From an uncultured Oscillospiraceae bacterium (lineage in GTDB: Bacteria; Bacillota; Clostridia; Oscillospirales; Ruminococcaceae): DNA of 49,977 nucleotides. Shown here piece by piece: positions 7,307-15,761 of this stretch; the stretch's first letter is position 1, and each line of letters opens with the position of its first letter. The stretch is from NCBI GenBank assembly GCA_910587135.1, contig CAJULF010000020.1, positions 1-49,977 of the forward strand, given 5' to 3'. Under the pieces are notes generated by a model. It was not told the origin of the DNA. It saw only the letters and a program-made list of their open reading frames with translations, and made no database searches. Both the position numbers and the translations under genes were made by a program.

Positions 7307-8676
7307 CTTACGAACCTCCATTCCTCAAATTGAACTCCCTCGGACAACACGAAATAAACATCGTGCTCTCCCGTTATTTTTTCAGGCAATTCACACTGAC
7401 TTTCCGCTTCACTGCCGTCAATATTTATCTGAGCGGCTGCCGTGTCAAGCCCGTCAAAATAAAGCTCCAGCGTTCCCCTGCCGCTCGCCTTTACAAGGAG
7501 CTTGGATGCTCCCTCCGCCGACACGCGCTTTATCATTACAACACCGCTTTTCTCAGGCGCATTTACCGTGATCTTATCGCCGAGTTCATAAACTATCCCC
7601 GAGGAGGTGAACATGGTCGCCGCGGAGGTGGCTTTAAACCCGTCGTGGGGCTTTATCTGCCGCGTACCGCTTTTTGTCGCCTTTGCGGGAAGTATCCTGA
7701 CCTCCTGCTCGTCCACTTCAATCTCGTCCGCGCAAAGACTGCGGAAGCCGCCGTTCGTGCCAAGCTCCGCCTGAGGAAACAGCGAATGATAGAACAGATA
7801 ATATTTTCCCGCGTATTTGTGCAGATGTGTGTGGTTGTTGCTGTCGCCAAGCCCCATATCCCCGGGATTCTCAAAGTACTGACCGCGGTACTCCCAGCTT
7901 GATGTATCAAGAGGAGTTTTTGTGGTCATATATGACATACTGCACCGCGTCGGCGGCTCATGTCCGCTTATTTTCCAGTCGGTTCTTTCCTCCCAGTTAT
8001 TGTTGTAGGTGTAAACATAAGTACCGTTGATGTAATTCAGCTCGTTTGCCTCATAATGATAAGGAGATGGGATTTTGGTTATCGCGCTGTCTGCGTCGGT
8101 CATATCGGCGCTCAGCTTTATTATCCTGCCGCCGCCTTCTCCGCCGCCGAAGGAAAGCCAGCTTACGCCCTTGTCATCGGTGACCGTGCCTGGGTCAAAG
8201 GGATTTTTACAGCCGTCCAGACCCTCGGTGTTTCCGTCTACAACAGAATGCCCCAGCGGGTCGCTCCAAGGTCCGGTTGGGGAAGTTGCGGTAACTACTC
8301 CCGTGCCCCAGCCGCTGTTGGAGTAATACAGGTAAAAATGCGTAAGACCGTCCGCTTCCACCCGCGAGGTTATAGACGGCGCCCATGACGCTATCACCCA
8401 CGGAGATATCTCCCCGACGTTTATCAGCCCGTGAAACGTCCAGTTTGCCATGTCCTCCGTAGACAGCATAACAATGGATTTGATATGCTCATATGTATTG
8501 CTCCCCTCCGCGCCGACCGCCTCATACTGCCGGTGATCGTTGGTTCCGTATACATACAGTCTTCCCTCGTATTCCACCGCCGTGGGGTCGGCGCAGAACA
8601 CGTTCGCTATCAGCGGATTTCCCTCCGTTGTGGGTTTTGTGAATTTTTTTGACGCAATTCCGATTTTCTGTCCCAT
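7303..8676 (-). CDS. Glycoside hydrolase family 43 enzyme (intracellular)
   Basis: A 457-aa protein with an N-terminal GH43 five-bladed propeller (about residues 15-330) and a C-terminal beta-rich, CBM6-like region ending EEWRFVR. Catalytic candidates are Asp30 (FCADPTAV, base), Asp161 (NPFDPGTV, pKa modulator) and Glu209 (HYEANELNYINGTY, acid). GH43 members remove arabinose or xylose from arabinoxylan or arabinan fragments. There is no signal peptide, so it probably acts on imported oligosaccharides. The start has AGGAGG 5 nt upstream. It is the first gene of the operon and is divergent from an AraC regulator, which suggests substrate induction. Confidence 0.9.
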   Translation of the reverse strand: MGQKIGIASKKFTKPTTEGNPLIANVFCADPTAVEYEGRLYVYGTNDHRQYEAVGAEGSNTYEHIKSIVMLSTEDMANWTFHGLINVGEISPWVIASWAPSITSRVEADGLTHFYLYYSNSGWGTGVVTATSPTGPWSDPLGHSVVDGNTEGLDGCKNPFDPGTVTDDKGVSWLSFGGGEGGGRIIKLSADMTDADSAITKIPSPYHYEANELNYINGTYVYTYNNNWEERTDWKISGHEPPTRCSMSYMTTKTPLDTSSWEYRGQYFENPGDMGLGDSNNHTHLHKYAGKYYLFYHSLFPQAELGTNGGFRSLCADEIEVDEQEVRILPAKATKSGTRQIKPHDGFKATSAATMFTSSGIVYELGDKITVNAPEKSGVVMIKRVSAEGASKLLVKASGRGTLELYFDGLDTAAAQINIDGSEAESQCELPEKITGEHDVYFVLSEGVQFEEWRFVR

Positions 8677-8975
8677 CTTAACCTCCTGATTTGAATTTAT
8701 TTATTCACCTGTGCGACCGCAGCAGCTTGTTTTGCGATCCGTCAATAGAACCCCGCTCCTATTTGCTGCGCTGTGCTTTTTCAGTGGATTTGACCGCTCG
8801 ATTTTGTGACGTTCCAATAATGCGTTATACGGATCATCAGGAAAAAATCGTTTTCAAATATGAATACAAACCGCCTCACTTCAATAGAGAGTACCAAATT
8901 TAAGATATCCGTACGCCTATCGCTTGAAAATAAGACAAAAATATGATATAATTATTATCAAGCGAGGTGAATCCA
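8677..8975. promoter_or_regulatory. Divergent control region between GH43 operon and AraC gene
   Basis: This 299-bp gap separates two divergent genes and contains no credible ORF. On the plus strand TTGAAA (8924-8929) and a perfect TATAAT (8947-8952) with 17-bp spacing drive the AraC gene; the leader is only about 17 nt. For the minus-strand operon no clear consensus -35 was found, as expected for an activator-dependent promoter. AraC binding sites probably lie between 8700 and 8920 but none could be assigned. Confidence 0.65.
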
Positions 8976-9866
8976 ATGGAATTTCAAAAGGTATTTCAGA
9001 CGCAGGACGTACCCGAACGCGCACACACAAGCTGCGCATATTACCGCACAGCGGCGGACGGTATCTTCCCCATGCACTGCCACTCCCACTACGAGCTGTC
9101 ATTCATCGCAAGCGGCACACGGTATGAAATATGCGAGGGGAAAAATCATCTTGTCGGTGCGGGCGGTCTTTTCTTCATACCGCCGTTCGCTTTTCACGCC
9201 AATAAAAACGTTACCCCTGTCGATGTAATGGTGATACAGTTTTCCCCGAATTTACTTTATGGAAATTCTTCGGAAATGGGGCGGTTTACGCTGACCCGTC
9301 CCAAGGGGGAGTCGCTTCTGATAACGCCATCAAAAAGCGTTCGCGAAATACTGCTGAAAATACTTGATTTCTGTCTCGCTCTGAAGCCTTTTTCTACCGC
9401 AAACGAGTTTCACCGCAACAGCCTTATACTTGAACTGCTGTCCTTACTTATTGATACCGGAGAGCTTACCATTTCCGACAGCACCAACGTTTCCACCAGA
9501 ATGCCGGAACTGGACGCGGTAATCAACCATATCCTATCCCACCCTGACACACGCACCGACATGAAGCAGGCAGCAAAGCTGGCAAATATGAGCTACTACG
9601 CCTTCAGCCGAATGTTCAAGGAAGCAATAGGGGTGAATTTCTCCGACTACTGCAACATTATACGTGTACGGCTTGCCGAGGAGCTTCTTATAACCACCTC
9701 GCTGTCCGTTTCGGAAATAGCCGAGAAAACGGGCATAGGCACTCAAAGCTATTTTTCGCGCCTGTTCAAGCAGCAGAGCGGAATTTCTCCCACGGAATAC
9801 CGCGCCAGATTCGGACTTGACGCCGTAAACAAGAAACAATCCGAAATATCCTTTATTAAATTATAA
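8976..9866 (+). CDS. AraC family transcriptional regulator
   Basis: A 296-aa regulator with an N-terminal cupin-like sugar-sensing domain (about residues 15-160, containing HCHSHYELSFIASGTRYEI) and a C-terminal double helix-turn-helix (about 195-290: KQAAKLANMSYYAFSRMFKEAIGVNF and ISEIAEKTGIGTQSYFSRLFK). Such proteins usually activate the adjacent carbohydrate genes when a sugar is bound. ATG8976 with GAGGTGA upstream is preferred to the GTG at 8967, which overlaps the ribosome site. The divergent GH43-GH5-SBP operon is the obvious target (inference). Confidence 0.92.
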   Translation: MEFQKVFQTQDVPERAHTSCAYYRTAADGIFPMHCHSHYELSFIASGTRYEICEGKNHLVGAGGLFFIPPFAFHANKNVTPVDVMVIQFSPNLLYGNSSEMGRFTLTRPKGESLLITPSKSVREILLKILDFCLALKPFSTANEFHRNSLILELLSLLIDTGELTISDSTNVSTRMPELDAVINHILSHPDTRTDMKQAAKLANMSYYAFSRMFKEAIGVNFSDYCNIIRVRLAEELLITTSLSVSEIAEKTGIGTQSYFSRLFKQQSGISPTEYRARFGLDAVNKKQSEISFIKL

Positions 9867-9957
9867 CCTAAATCACGTTACAAATCAACGCCTTATTTTG
9901 CACTATATTTATCTTTTTTTGCTGAAACGCAGAAAAATATTACATATTTTTTCATGC

Positions 9958-10125
9958 TGTATATAATGGTTGACCAAGGGCGGGTTATTTGTTGACCAAG
10001 AGCGGATTATTTAAAAAAATTTCAAAATTTCCGCACTCACGCTCCGCTTCACTCCGTTTCGCTCTGCGCGGTTTGAAATTTCATGCGCCGTCATTGCGTT
10101 GCTAATAGGCTTTTTCTACAGCCTG
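9958..10125 (+). repeat. Dispersed structured element, copy B (internally deleted)
   Basis: The same element as copies A, C and D, starting CTGTATATAATGGTTGACC and ending GGCTTTTTCTACAG. The first 22 bp after the left end are tandemly duplicated (9969-9990 and 9991-10012, three differences). The central palindrome and the right TGCGGAAA arm are missing: the sequence jumps from CTCTGCGCGG to TTTGAAATTTCATG near 10070. It lies about 90 bp after the AraC gene. Confidence 0.85.
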
Positions 10126-10150
10126 ATACATTTATTATATCATAAAACTA

Positions 10151-10179
10151 TTGACAACGGCGTGAAATTCTGATATAAT
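10151..10179 (+). promoter_or_regulatory. Consensus promoter of the HD-GYP gene
   Basis: TTGACA (10151-10156) and TATAAT (10174-10179) match consensus in all twelve bases with a 17-bp spacer. Transcription should start near 10186. The leader of about 79 nt holds GGAAAGGAG (10227-10235), then a 6-bp stem with GAGA loop (10237-10252), before ATG10265. Confidence 0.88.
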
Positions 10180-10264
10180 TAAAATGTCTTATGTTATATT
10201 CGGTCAGATTGGTACAGACACTATTCGGAAAGGAGCAGCTTCGAGAGAAGTTATTGTGTGAATT

Positions 10265-13243
10265 ATGCTTGGACGATTCAGACGCATCACCGCCGTTTTT
10301 CTGGCGCTCAGCCTTTTCATAATAAGCTCGGAAAGGGCATACGCCGCAAAGGAATCCCCTCTTCAGCACCGCATAGTATACGAATTCAACGAAACCAACG
10401 GACTGCCCACGGGTGAGGCGAACACCGTTCTCCAGACCTCCGACGGGTTTATCTGGATAGGAAGCTACGGCGGACTTATCCGATATGACGGAACATCTTT
10501 CCGCAATTACTCAGACGGAGGAGTGTTTCCCTCCTCCAGTGTGCGCGCCCTTTTTGAGGACAGCAAAGGGCGGCTGTGGATAGGCACAAACGATATGGGA
10601 GTTTTCCTGTATGAAAACCGTGAATTCAAGCGCTTTACATATGAGGACAAGACAAAATACCTCTCGGTGCGTGATTTTGTCGAGGATACGAACGGTTCTG
10701 TCTACGCAGCGACCACATCGGGTCTGGCAAGAGTGGGCGAGGGCGGTTTGGAATACGTCGAAGAATGGGTAAGCGATACCGTAGTGTACAGCCTGGATAT
10801 TGACCAAAACGGTGTTATCTGGGCTTGCATTGACGACGGAATAGCCATTCTGGTGCACAACGGCAGAGTTATAGGCTCATTTGATTCGGACGGTCTGCTG
10901 GATTCCCCCGTATATTGTGTCGGACATGACAGAAGCGGCATAATTTATCTCGGAACAAGCGGCAGCTGTATATATCGCATAGAGCTTGCCGACGACAAAT
11001 ATACCGAAGACTCCTATAAACTTACCAAGCTGGAAACGGGAGAGGTTTCCACCTTCAATGCAATTTCCGAGGACAATAACGGTAATCTGTGGGCTGCTGC
11101 GCTGAACGGCGCGGGTTACTTCGACAGCGATTTCGACTGGCACACAGTCAACGCGGAACATGCCACAGCCGCAGGAGCAATAGCCTTTGACTATGAGGGC
11201 AACGTCTGGATAGCATCGGGCAGCTACGGGATCATTCATCTTGTAGAGGGTCAGTTCTGCAACGCCAATGCGGCCGCCGGACTGGAGGAGACCTCCATTA
11301 ACTCTGTCGAGGTGTACGGCGGACTCTGTTATCTCGGAACGGATACGGGAATTATCATTCTCGATTCCGAATTCAATCAGATACACAACGAGCTTACAGG
11401 GCTTCTGAGCGGCGACAGAGTGCGCAATATCACTGCTGACAGCGAGGGGAACATCTGGATAGGTACATACTACAACAACGGTCTTGTACGGTATTCCCCC
11501 GACAGCGGCGGGATAACGAAATACTCCGCTGAAAACGGCTTAAGCGATAACCAGATACGCATGATACTGGAGCGCTCTGACGGAAGCATTGCCGTTGCCA
11601 CCCAGAACGGGATATCCGTCATACGCGGCGGAGAGGTCGTAAAAACCTACACGGAGGACAACGGGCTTACCTATCCCATAATACTCTGCCTTTGCGAGGG
11701 TGCGGACGGTACTCTTTACGCGGGCAGCGACGGTCAGGGATTTTACGCGATAAAGGACGACAGCGTTACTCACTACGGCTTTGAACAGGGGCTTCCCGCC
11801 GGGGTGGTGCTGCGTATGCTTCCCGACGGGGAAAACGGGCTTTTCATCAGCGCGGGCAACAGCCTCTATTACTGGGATTTTGACAGCTTTCGGCTGCTCG
11901 ATAACTACTCCAAAAGCCCGGGAAGTATTTTTGATATGTGCTTTTCGGGTGATGATCTGTGGCTTATGCAAAGCAACGGCATTAACGCGGTAAATCGGGA
12001 GCGGCTGCTTTCGGGAGAGGATACTCCGGTAAGAGTTATAGGCGTTTCCTACGGGCTTACGGGCTCGCTAAACGCCAACTCCTGGAATGATATTCGGGAC
12101 GGCATTCTTTACCTCTGCACCGCAAACGGGCTGTCAATGCTCAAAACGGACGAGAGCAGCGCAGAGCATTCAGCCATAAAAGCGCTTATTTACCGCGTTA
12201 CGGCGGACGATGAGGTGTTTGAGATACCCGACGATATCACCATAGACGGCAATACTACGCGTCTTACCTTCGATTTCGCGGCGCTGTCATATTCGGGCAG
12301 AGAAGTAACCGTAAGGTATCGGCTGAACGGATTTGATGACAGAGCGTACAGCATAACCAACGACAACATAATGACCGCCAGCTACACAAATCTTTCGGGC
12401 GGCGACTATGAATTTATTATCGAGATTATGGGAACGGACGGCGAAAGTGTTATCGCCACTCACTCCATAGGGGTTCACAAGGGCTTTATGCTTTGGGAGT
12501 ACCTATGGTTCAAGATCGTTCTGGGGGTTGTTCTGCTCGGTCTTACCGTTCTTGTTACCATTACCATAATCCGCGTAAAAACAAACCATCTAAAGCGCAG
12601 GCAGCGGGAATATCAGCACCTTATCGGCGAATCGCTGCGCACATTCGCAAATGCCATCGACGCAAAGGACAAATACACCAACGGTCATTCGCTGCGCGTG
12701 GCGGCATACACCCTTGAACTTGCAAAGAAGCTGAACATATCGCCCGAGGATCAGGAGCGCATTTATTATATCGCGCTGCTGCACGATATCGGAAAGATCG
12801 GCATTCCCGACCGGATACTCAATAAGCCCGGCAAACTCACTCCCGAAGAGATCGAAGTGATAAGGCGGCACCCCGCGATTGGCGGCGAGATACTCAAGGA
12901 TTTCAAATCCCTTCCGGGTATTTCCGACGGTGCGCGCTATCACCACGAGCGCTACGACGGAACGGGCTACAACGAGGGACTTAAAGGTGAGGATATTCCA
13001 TTTTTCGCGCGCATTATCTGCGTGGCGGACAGCTACGACACCATGGCGGGCGGCAGGCGCTACTCCGCAAGCCGTGACCCTGATTTTATCAAAGAGGAGC
13101 TTAAGCGCTGCTCGGGAACACAATTTGATCCTGAGGTGGTGGAAGCCATGCTGCAAATCATAGATGAGGGCAAAGCCCCCATAACGCTGGAGGACAACAA
13201 TATCAGAATGTTCTATATCGACCATGATAAGGAAGAAATATAA
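10265..13243 (+). CDS. Propeller-sensor membrane HD-GYP phosphodiesterase
   Basis: A 992-aa sensor enzyme. The order is signal peptide (1-27), a long periplasmic-type region with repeated regulator-propeller motifs (about 30-640, with many DGFIWIGSYGGL and GNIWIGTY repeats), a Y_Y_Y domain (about 655-735), a transmembrane helix (about 745-768), and a cytoplasmic HD-GYP domain (about 785-960). Metal-binding HD is His840-Asp841 in LLHDIGKIGIPD. The GYP signature reads GYN (901-903). HD-GYP domains linearise cyclic di-GMP, so this probably couples an extracellular ligand to c-di-GMP breakdown. The propeller/Y_Y_Y pair is best known from hybrid two-component glycan sensors. The SD is unusually far from ATG10265, the first start after an in-frame TGA at 10259. 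Confidence 0.88.
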   Translation: MLGRFRRITAVFLALSLFIISSERAYAAKESPLQHRIVYEFNETNGLPTGEANTVLQTSDGFIWIGSYGGLIRYDGTSFRNYSDGGVFPSSSVRALFEDSKGRLWIGTNDMGVFLYENREFKRFTYEDKTKYLSVRDFVEDTNGSVYAATTSGLARVGEGGLEYVEEWVSDTVVYSLDIDQNGVIWACIDDGIAILVHNGRVIGSFDSDGLLDSPVYCVGHDRSGIIYLGTSGSCIYRIELADDKYTEDSYKLTKLETGEVSTFNAISEDNNGNLWAAALNGAGYFDSDFDWHTVNAEHATAAGAIAFDYEGNVWIASGSYGIIHLVEGQFCNANAAAGLEETSINSVEVYGGLCYLGTDTGIIILDSEFNQIHNELTGLLSGDRVRNITADSEGNIWIGTYYNNGLVRYSPDSGGITKYSAENGLSDNQIRMILERSDGSIAVATQNGISVIRGGEVVKTYTEDNGLTYPIILCLCEGADGTLYAGSDGQGFYAIKDDSVTHYGFEQGLPAGVVLRMLPDGENGLFISAGNSLYYWDFDSFRLLDNYSKSPGSIFDMCFSGDDLWLMQSNGINAVNRERLLSGEDTPVRVIGVSYGLTGSLNANSWNDIRDGILYLCTANGLSMLKTDESSAEHSAIKALIYRVTADDEVFEIPDDITIDGNTTRLTFDFAALSYSGREVTVRYRLNGFDDRAYSITNDNIMTASYTNLSGGDYEFIIEIMGTDGESVIATHSIGVHKGFMLWEYLWFKIVLGVVLLGLTVLVTITIIRVKTNHLKRRQREYQHLIGESLRTFANAIDAKDKYTNGHSLRVAAYTLELAKKLNISPEDQERIYYIALLHDIGKIGIPDRILNKPGKLTPEEIEVIRRHPAIGGEILKDFKSLPGISDGARYHHERYDGTGYNEGLKGEDIPFFARIICVADSYDTMAGGRRYSASRDPDFIKEELKRCSGTQFDPEVVEAMLQIIDEGKAPITLEDNNIRMFYIDHDKEEI

Positions 13244-13282
13244 ACTGACCACAGCAGGCTGTAAGTCTGCTGTGGTCAGTTT
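13242..13282 (+). terminator. Terminator of the HD-GYP gene
   Basis: A perfect 16-bp stem: AAACTGACCACAGCAG (13242-13257) pairs with 13267-13282, with loop GCTGTAAGT. It begins within the stop codon of the gene and is followed by TATATAAAGG, where repeat copy C starts. A degraded copy of the same hairpin occurs at 13463-13502 on the other side of the repeat. Confidence 0.8.
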
Positions 13283-13462
13283 ATATAAAGGTTGACCAAG
13301 GGCGGGTTATTTAATAAAATTTCAAAATTTCCGCACTCACGCTCCGCTTCACTCCGTTTCGCTCTGCGTGACTGCGGAAACCGCGCACATTTGCCAAATG
13401 GCAAATGTGCGCTTTTTGAAATTTCATGCGCCGACATTGCGTGGCATTTAGGCTTTTTCTGC
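13283..13462 (+). repeat. Dispersed structured element, copy C (most intact)
   Basis: About 180 bp from TATATAAAGGTTGACC to GGCTTTTTCTGCA. Nested pairings are an outer AAATTTCAAAA (about 13318) with TTTTGAAATTT (about 13414), an inner TTTCCGCA with TGCGGAAA, and a perfect 13-bp hairpin at 13383-13395 / 13400-13412 with loop AAAT. TTGACC (13292-13297) followed after 17 bp by TAAAAT (13315-13320) resembles a promoter. Short frames across it are not protein-like. Confidence 0.88.
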
Positions 13463-13502
13463 AAGCTGACCGTAGCAGACTATAAGCCTGCCATGGGTTT
13501 AT
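13463..13502 (+). repeat. Degenerate second copy of the HD-GYP terminator hairpin
   Basis: AGCTGACC..AGCAGACTATAAG..CTGCCATGGGTTTATA aligns with the terminator at 13242-13282 (ACTGACC..AGCAGGCTGTAAGTCTGCTGTGGTCAGTTTATA), with substitutions and a short deletion. It places terminator sequence on both sides of repeat copy C. Confidence 0.6.
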
Positions 13503-13532
13503 AAAAAAATTCAAAATTTGCTCAATTTCCTC

Positions 13533-13561
13533 TTGACAAATAAAAAATGATAGTGTATAAT
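13533..13561 (+). promoter_or_regulatory. Consensus promoter of the tetR gene
   Basis: TTGACA (13533-13538) and TATAAT (13556-13561) match consensus exactly with 17-bp spacing. The start point would be about 13568, inside the palindrome at 13566-13582, so bound repressor would block initiation. Confidence 0.88.
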
Positions 13562-13565
13562 ACAA

Positions 13566-13582
13566 ACATACCGTTAGTATGT
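13566..13582 (+). promoter_or_regulatory. Operator-like palindrome 1 (TetR autoregulation)
   Basis: ACATAC (13566-13571) and GTATGT (13577-13582) form a perfect inverted repeat with a 5-bp spacer at the predicted transcription start. The related site at 14307-14325 precedes the ABC genes and agrees at 13 of 17 positions. Binding by the adjacent TetR protein is inference. Confidence 0.65.
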
Positions 13583-13602
13583 AAATAGAGGTGAAAAGCA
13601 GA

Positions 13603-14256
13603 TTGGCACGCAACAAATACCCGGAGGAAACTGTAAACCTGATACTCGAAACCGCGGCAAAGCTGTTTGTCGAAAAAGGTTACGAGCACACCTCAATACA
13701 GGACATTATCAACAACTTAGGCGGACTTAGCAAAGGCGCAATTTATCACCATTTCAAATCCAAGGAGGATATACTTGACGCTGTAACAACAAAACTGTCC
13801 GAGCAGTCGGACAAAATGCTGCTTAAAATACGCGATTGCCCGGGGCTTACGGGAAAGGAAAAGCTGAAAAGGCTGCTGACGGAATCGATAAACCGCTCTG
13901 TTCATGATGAGATTTTTTCCGCCGCGCCGAATATCGGTGCAAGTCCTGCTCTTGTTTTCAAGGTAATACGGGATACAATAGACTACACCTCTCCCGTTTA
14001 TGTTCTGCCGATAATCGAGCAGGGTATCAGTGACGGCTCTATTGAAACGGAGTATCCGAAAGAGCTTGCGGAGCTTATTCTGCTTGTGGGAAACATATGG
14101 CTTGACCCGATGATATTCGACGATGACCCTGATGGTATATATAGAAAGTGCCATATGTACGATAAAATGCTGCGTGCGTTCGGGTTGGATATTCTTGACG
14201 AAAGCGTATTCAACAGGCTCAGAGAGCTTACCGAGATATATCATAAAAACAAGTAA
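13603..14256 (+). CDS. TetR/AcrR family transcriptional regulator
   Basis: A 217-aa repressor with a helix-turn-helix in the first 50 residues (ILETAAKLFVEKGYEHTSIQDIINNLGGLSKGAIYHHFKSKEDIL) and a helical ligand-binding C-terminal domain. The likely start is TTG13603, eight bases after AGAGGTGA. The GTG at 13591 overlaps that ribosome site and adds four residues outside the family alignment. It precedes an ABC ATPase, permease and MFS pump on the same strand. Operator-like palindromes before tetR and before the ABC gene suggest it represses itself and the exporters until a toxic compound binds. Confidence 0.9.
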   Translation: MARNKYPEETVNLILETAAKLFVEKGYEHTSIQDIINNLGGLSKGAIYHHFKSKEDILDAVTTKLSEQSDKMLLKIRDCPGLTGKEKLKRLLTESINRSVHDEIFSAAPNIGASPALVFKVIRDTIDYTSPVYVLPIIEQGISDGSIETEYPKELAELILLVGNIWLDPMIFDDDPDGIYRKCHMYDKMLRAFGLDILDESVFNRLRELTEIYHKNK

Positions 14257-14264
14257 ACTGGCGA

Positions 14265-14292
14265 TTTAACTGCCTTAAAAAGGGCAGTTAAA
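14265..14292 (+). terminator. Stem-loop between tetR and the ABC genes
   Basis: TTTAACTGCC (14265-14274) pairs perfectly with GGCAGTTAAA (14283-14292), with loop TTAAAAAG. Only a short T-run follows, so it may be a weak terminator or attenuator separating tetR from the transporter genes. Confidence 0.5.
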
Positions 14293-14306
14293 TTTAAACA
14301 TCTATT

Positions 14307-14325
14307 CATACCGACGGTAGGTATT
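14307..14325 (+). promoter_or_regulatory. Operator-like palindrome 2 (ABC transporter genes)
   Basis: CATACCGACGGTAGGTATT contains ATACC/GGTAT (14308-14312 / 14320-14324) and ACCG-A-CGGT. It matches 13 of 17 positions of palindrome 1. It ends 17 bp before the ABC ATPase start, so a bound repressor would sit over the promoter or leader. A clear -35/-10 pair was not found here. Confidence 0.6.
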
Positions 14326-14342
14326 AAAGAAAGGAGATTATA

Positions 14343-15048
<706 letters not shown>

Positions 15049-15074
<26 letters not shown>

Positions 15075-15759
15075 GAAAACAAATTTAAAAGTATATTTTA
15101 AAGCGTCTTTCGGCATTTTAGCGGGTATTCTGGCAATGGGAATATTGTTCCTTTTTTTACCCGAGATCGAAGGCTCGTCCCCAAAGGGTGAGGAGCTGTT
15201 TCATGAATGGGACGGTATCTTTATGCTGATATCGGTACTTAATTCTGTCAGCTTCGGAATACTTGCGGCTGTAGCCGCGGCAAGGCTTGTAATAGGTGAA
15301 TACGGCGGAAAAGGCGCTGCGGTGATCCTCTGCTACCCGATAAAGCAAAGGAAGATTCTTAACGCGAAATGTCTGATAATATGCGTATTTATTACCGTAG
15401 CTGAGTTTATATGCAGTGCGGTGATTATGGCAGCATTATATATCGTTTCCGAAATCGCGGGGGCAGAGCTTGCCGCGCCAAGCAGCGCTTTCCCCATCAC
15501 AATACCGTGCGTCGGTATTCTGTCGGGGCTGCTGTCTTCAGTAACGGGAATCATCTCGGTAACTATCGGCTGGAAAAAACGCTCTGTTCCTGCCGCCGTC
15601 GTAAGCTCGTTTATCGCCGGCTGTCTGCTGGCACAATGCTTCTCATTTTCTCCAAAAAATATTTTGCCGACAACTGCGGTGATTTGCGCGGTTTTAAGTA
15701 CGGCAGCCGTTTTCGTGTACAATTCACTTGCAAAAAGTATTGAAAAACTGGAGGTTTGA
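15049..15759 (+). CDS. ABC-2 type permease subunit
   Basis: A 236-aa membrane protein with about six hydrophobic segments, the partner of the upstream ATPase. The N-terminus NMLRTELKKTNLKVYF is short and cytoplasmic, as in BcrB/ABC2 permeases, and VIGEYGGKGAAVILCYPIKQRKIL is the conserved first cytoplasmic loop. The start overlaps the ATPase gene by 26 bp, and the stop precedes the MFS start by two bases. All three would be produced from one transcript. Confidence 0.87.
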
Positions 15760-15761
15760 TT

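Noticed and set aside
8691..8903. 70-codon frame in the GH43-AraC control region
   Set aside because: Atypical cysteine/serine-rich composition, no ribosome site, and it occupies the divergent promoter region.
10186..10264. Possible c-di-GMP riboswitch before the HD-GYP gene
   Set aside because: The leader is too short, and the conserved GEMM core sequence was not seen.
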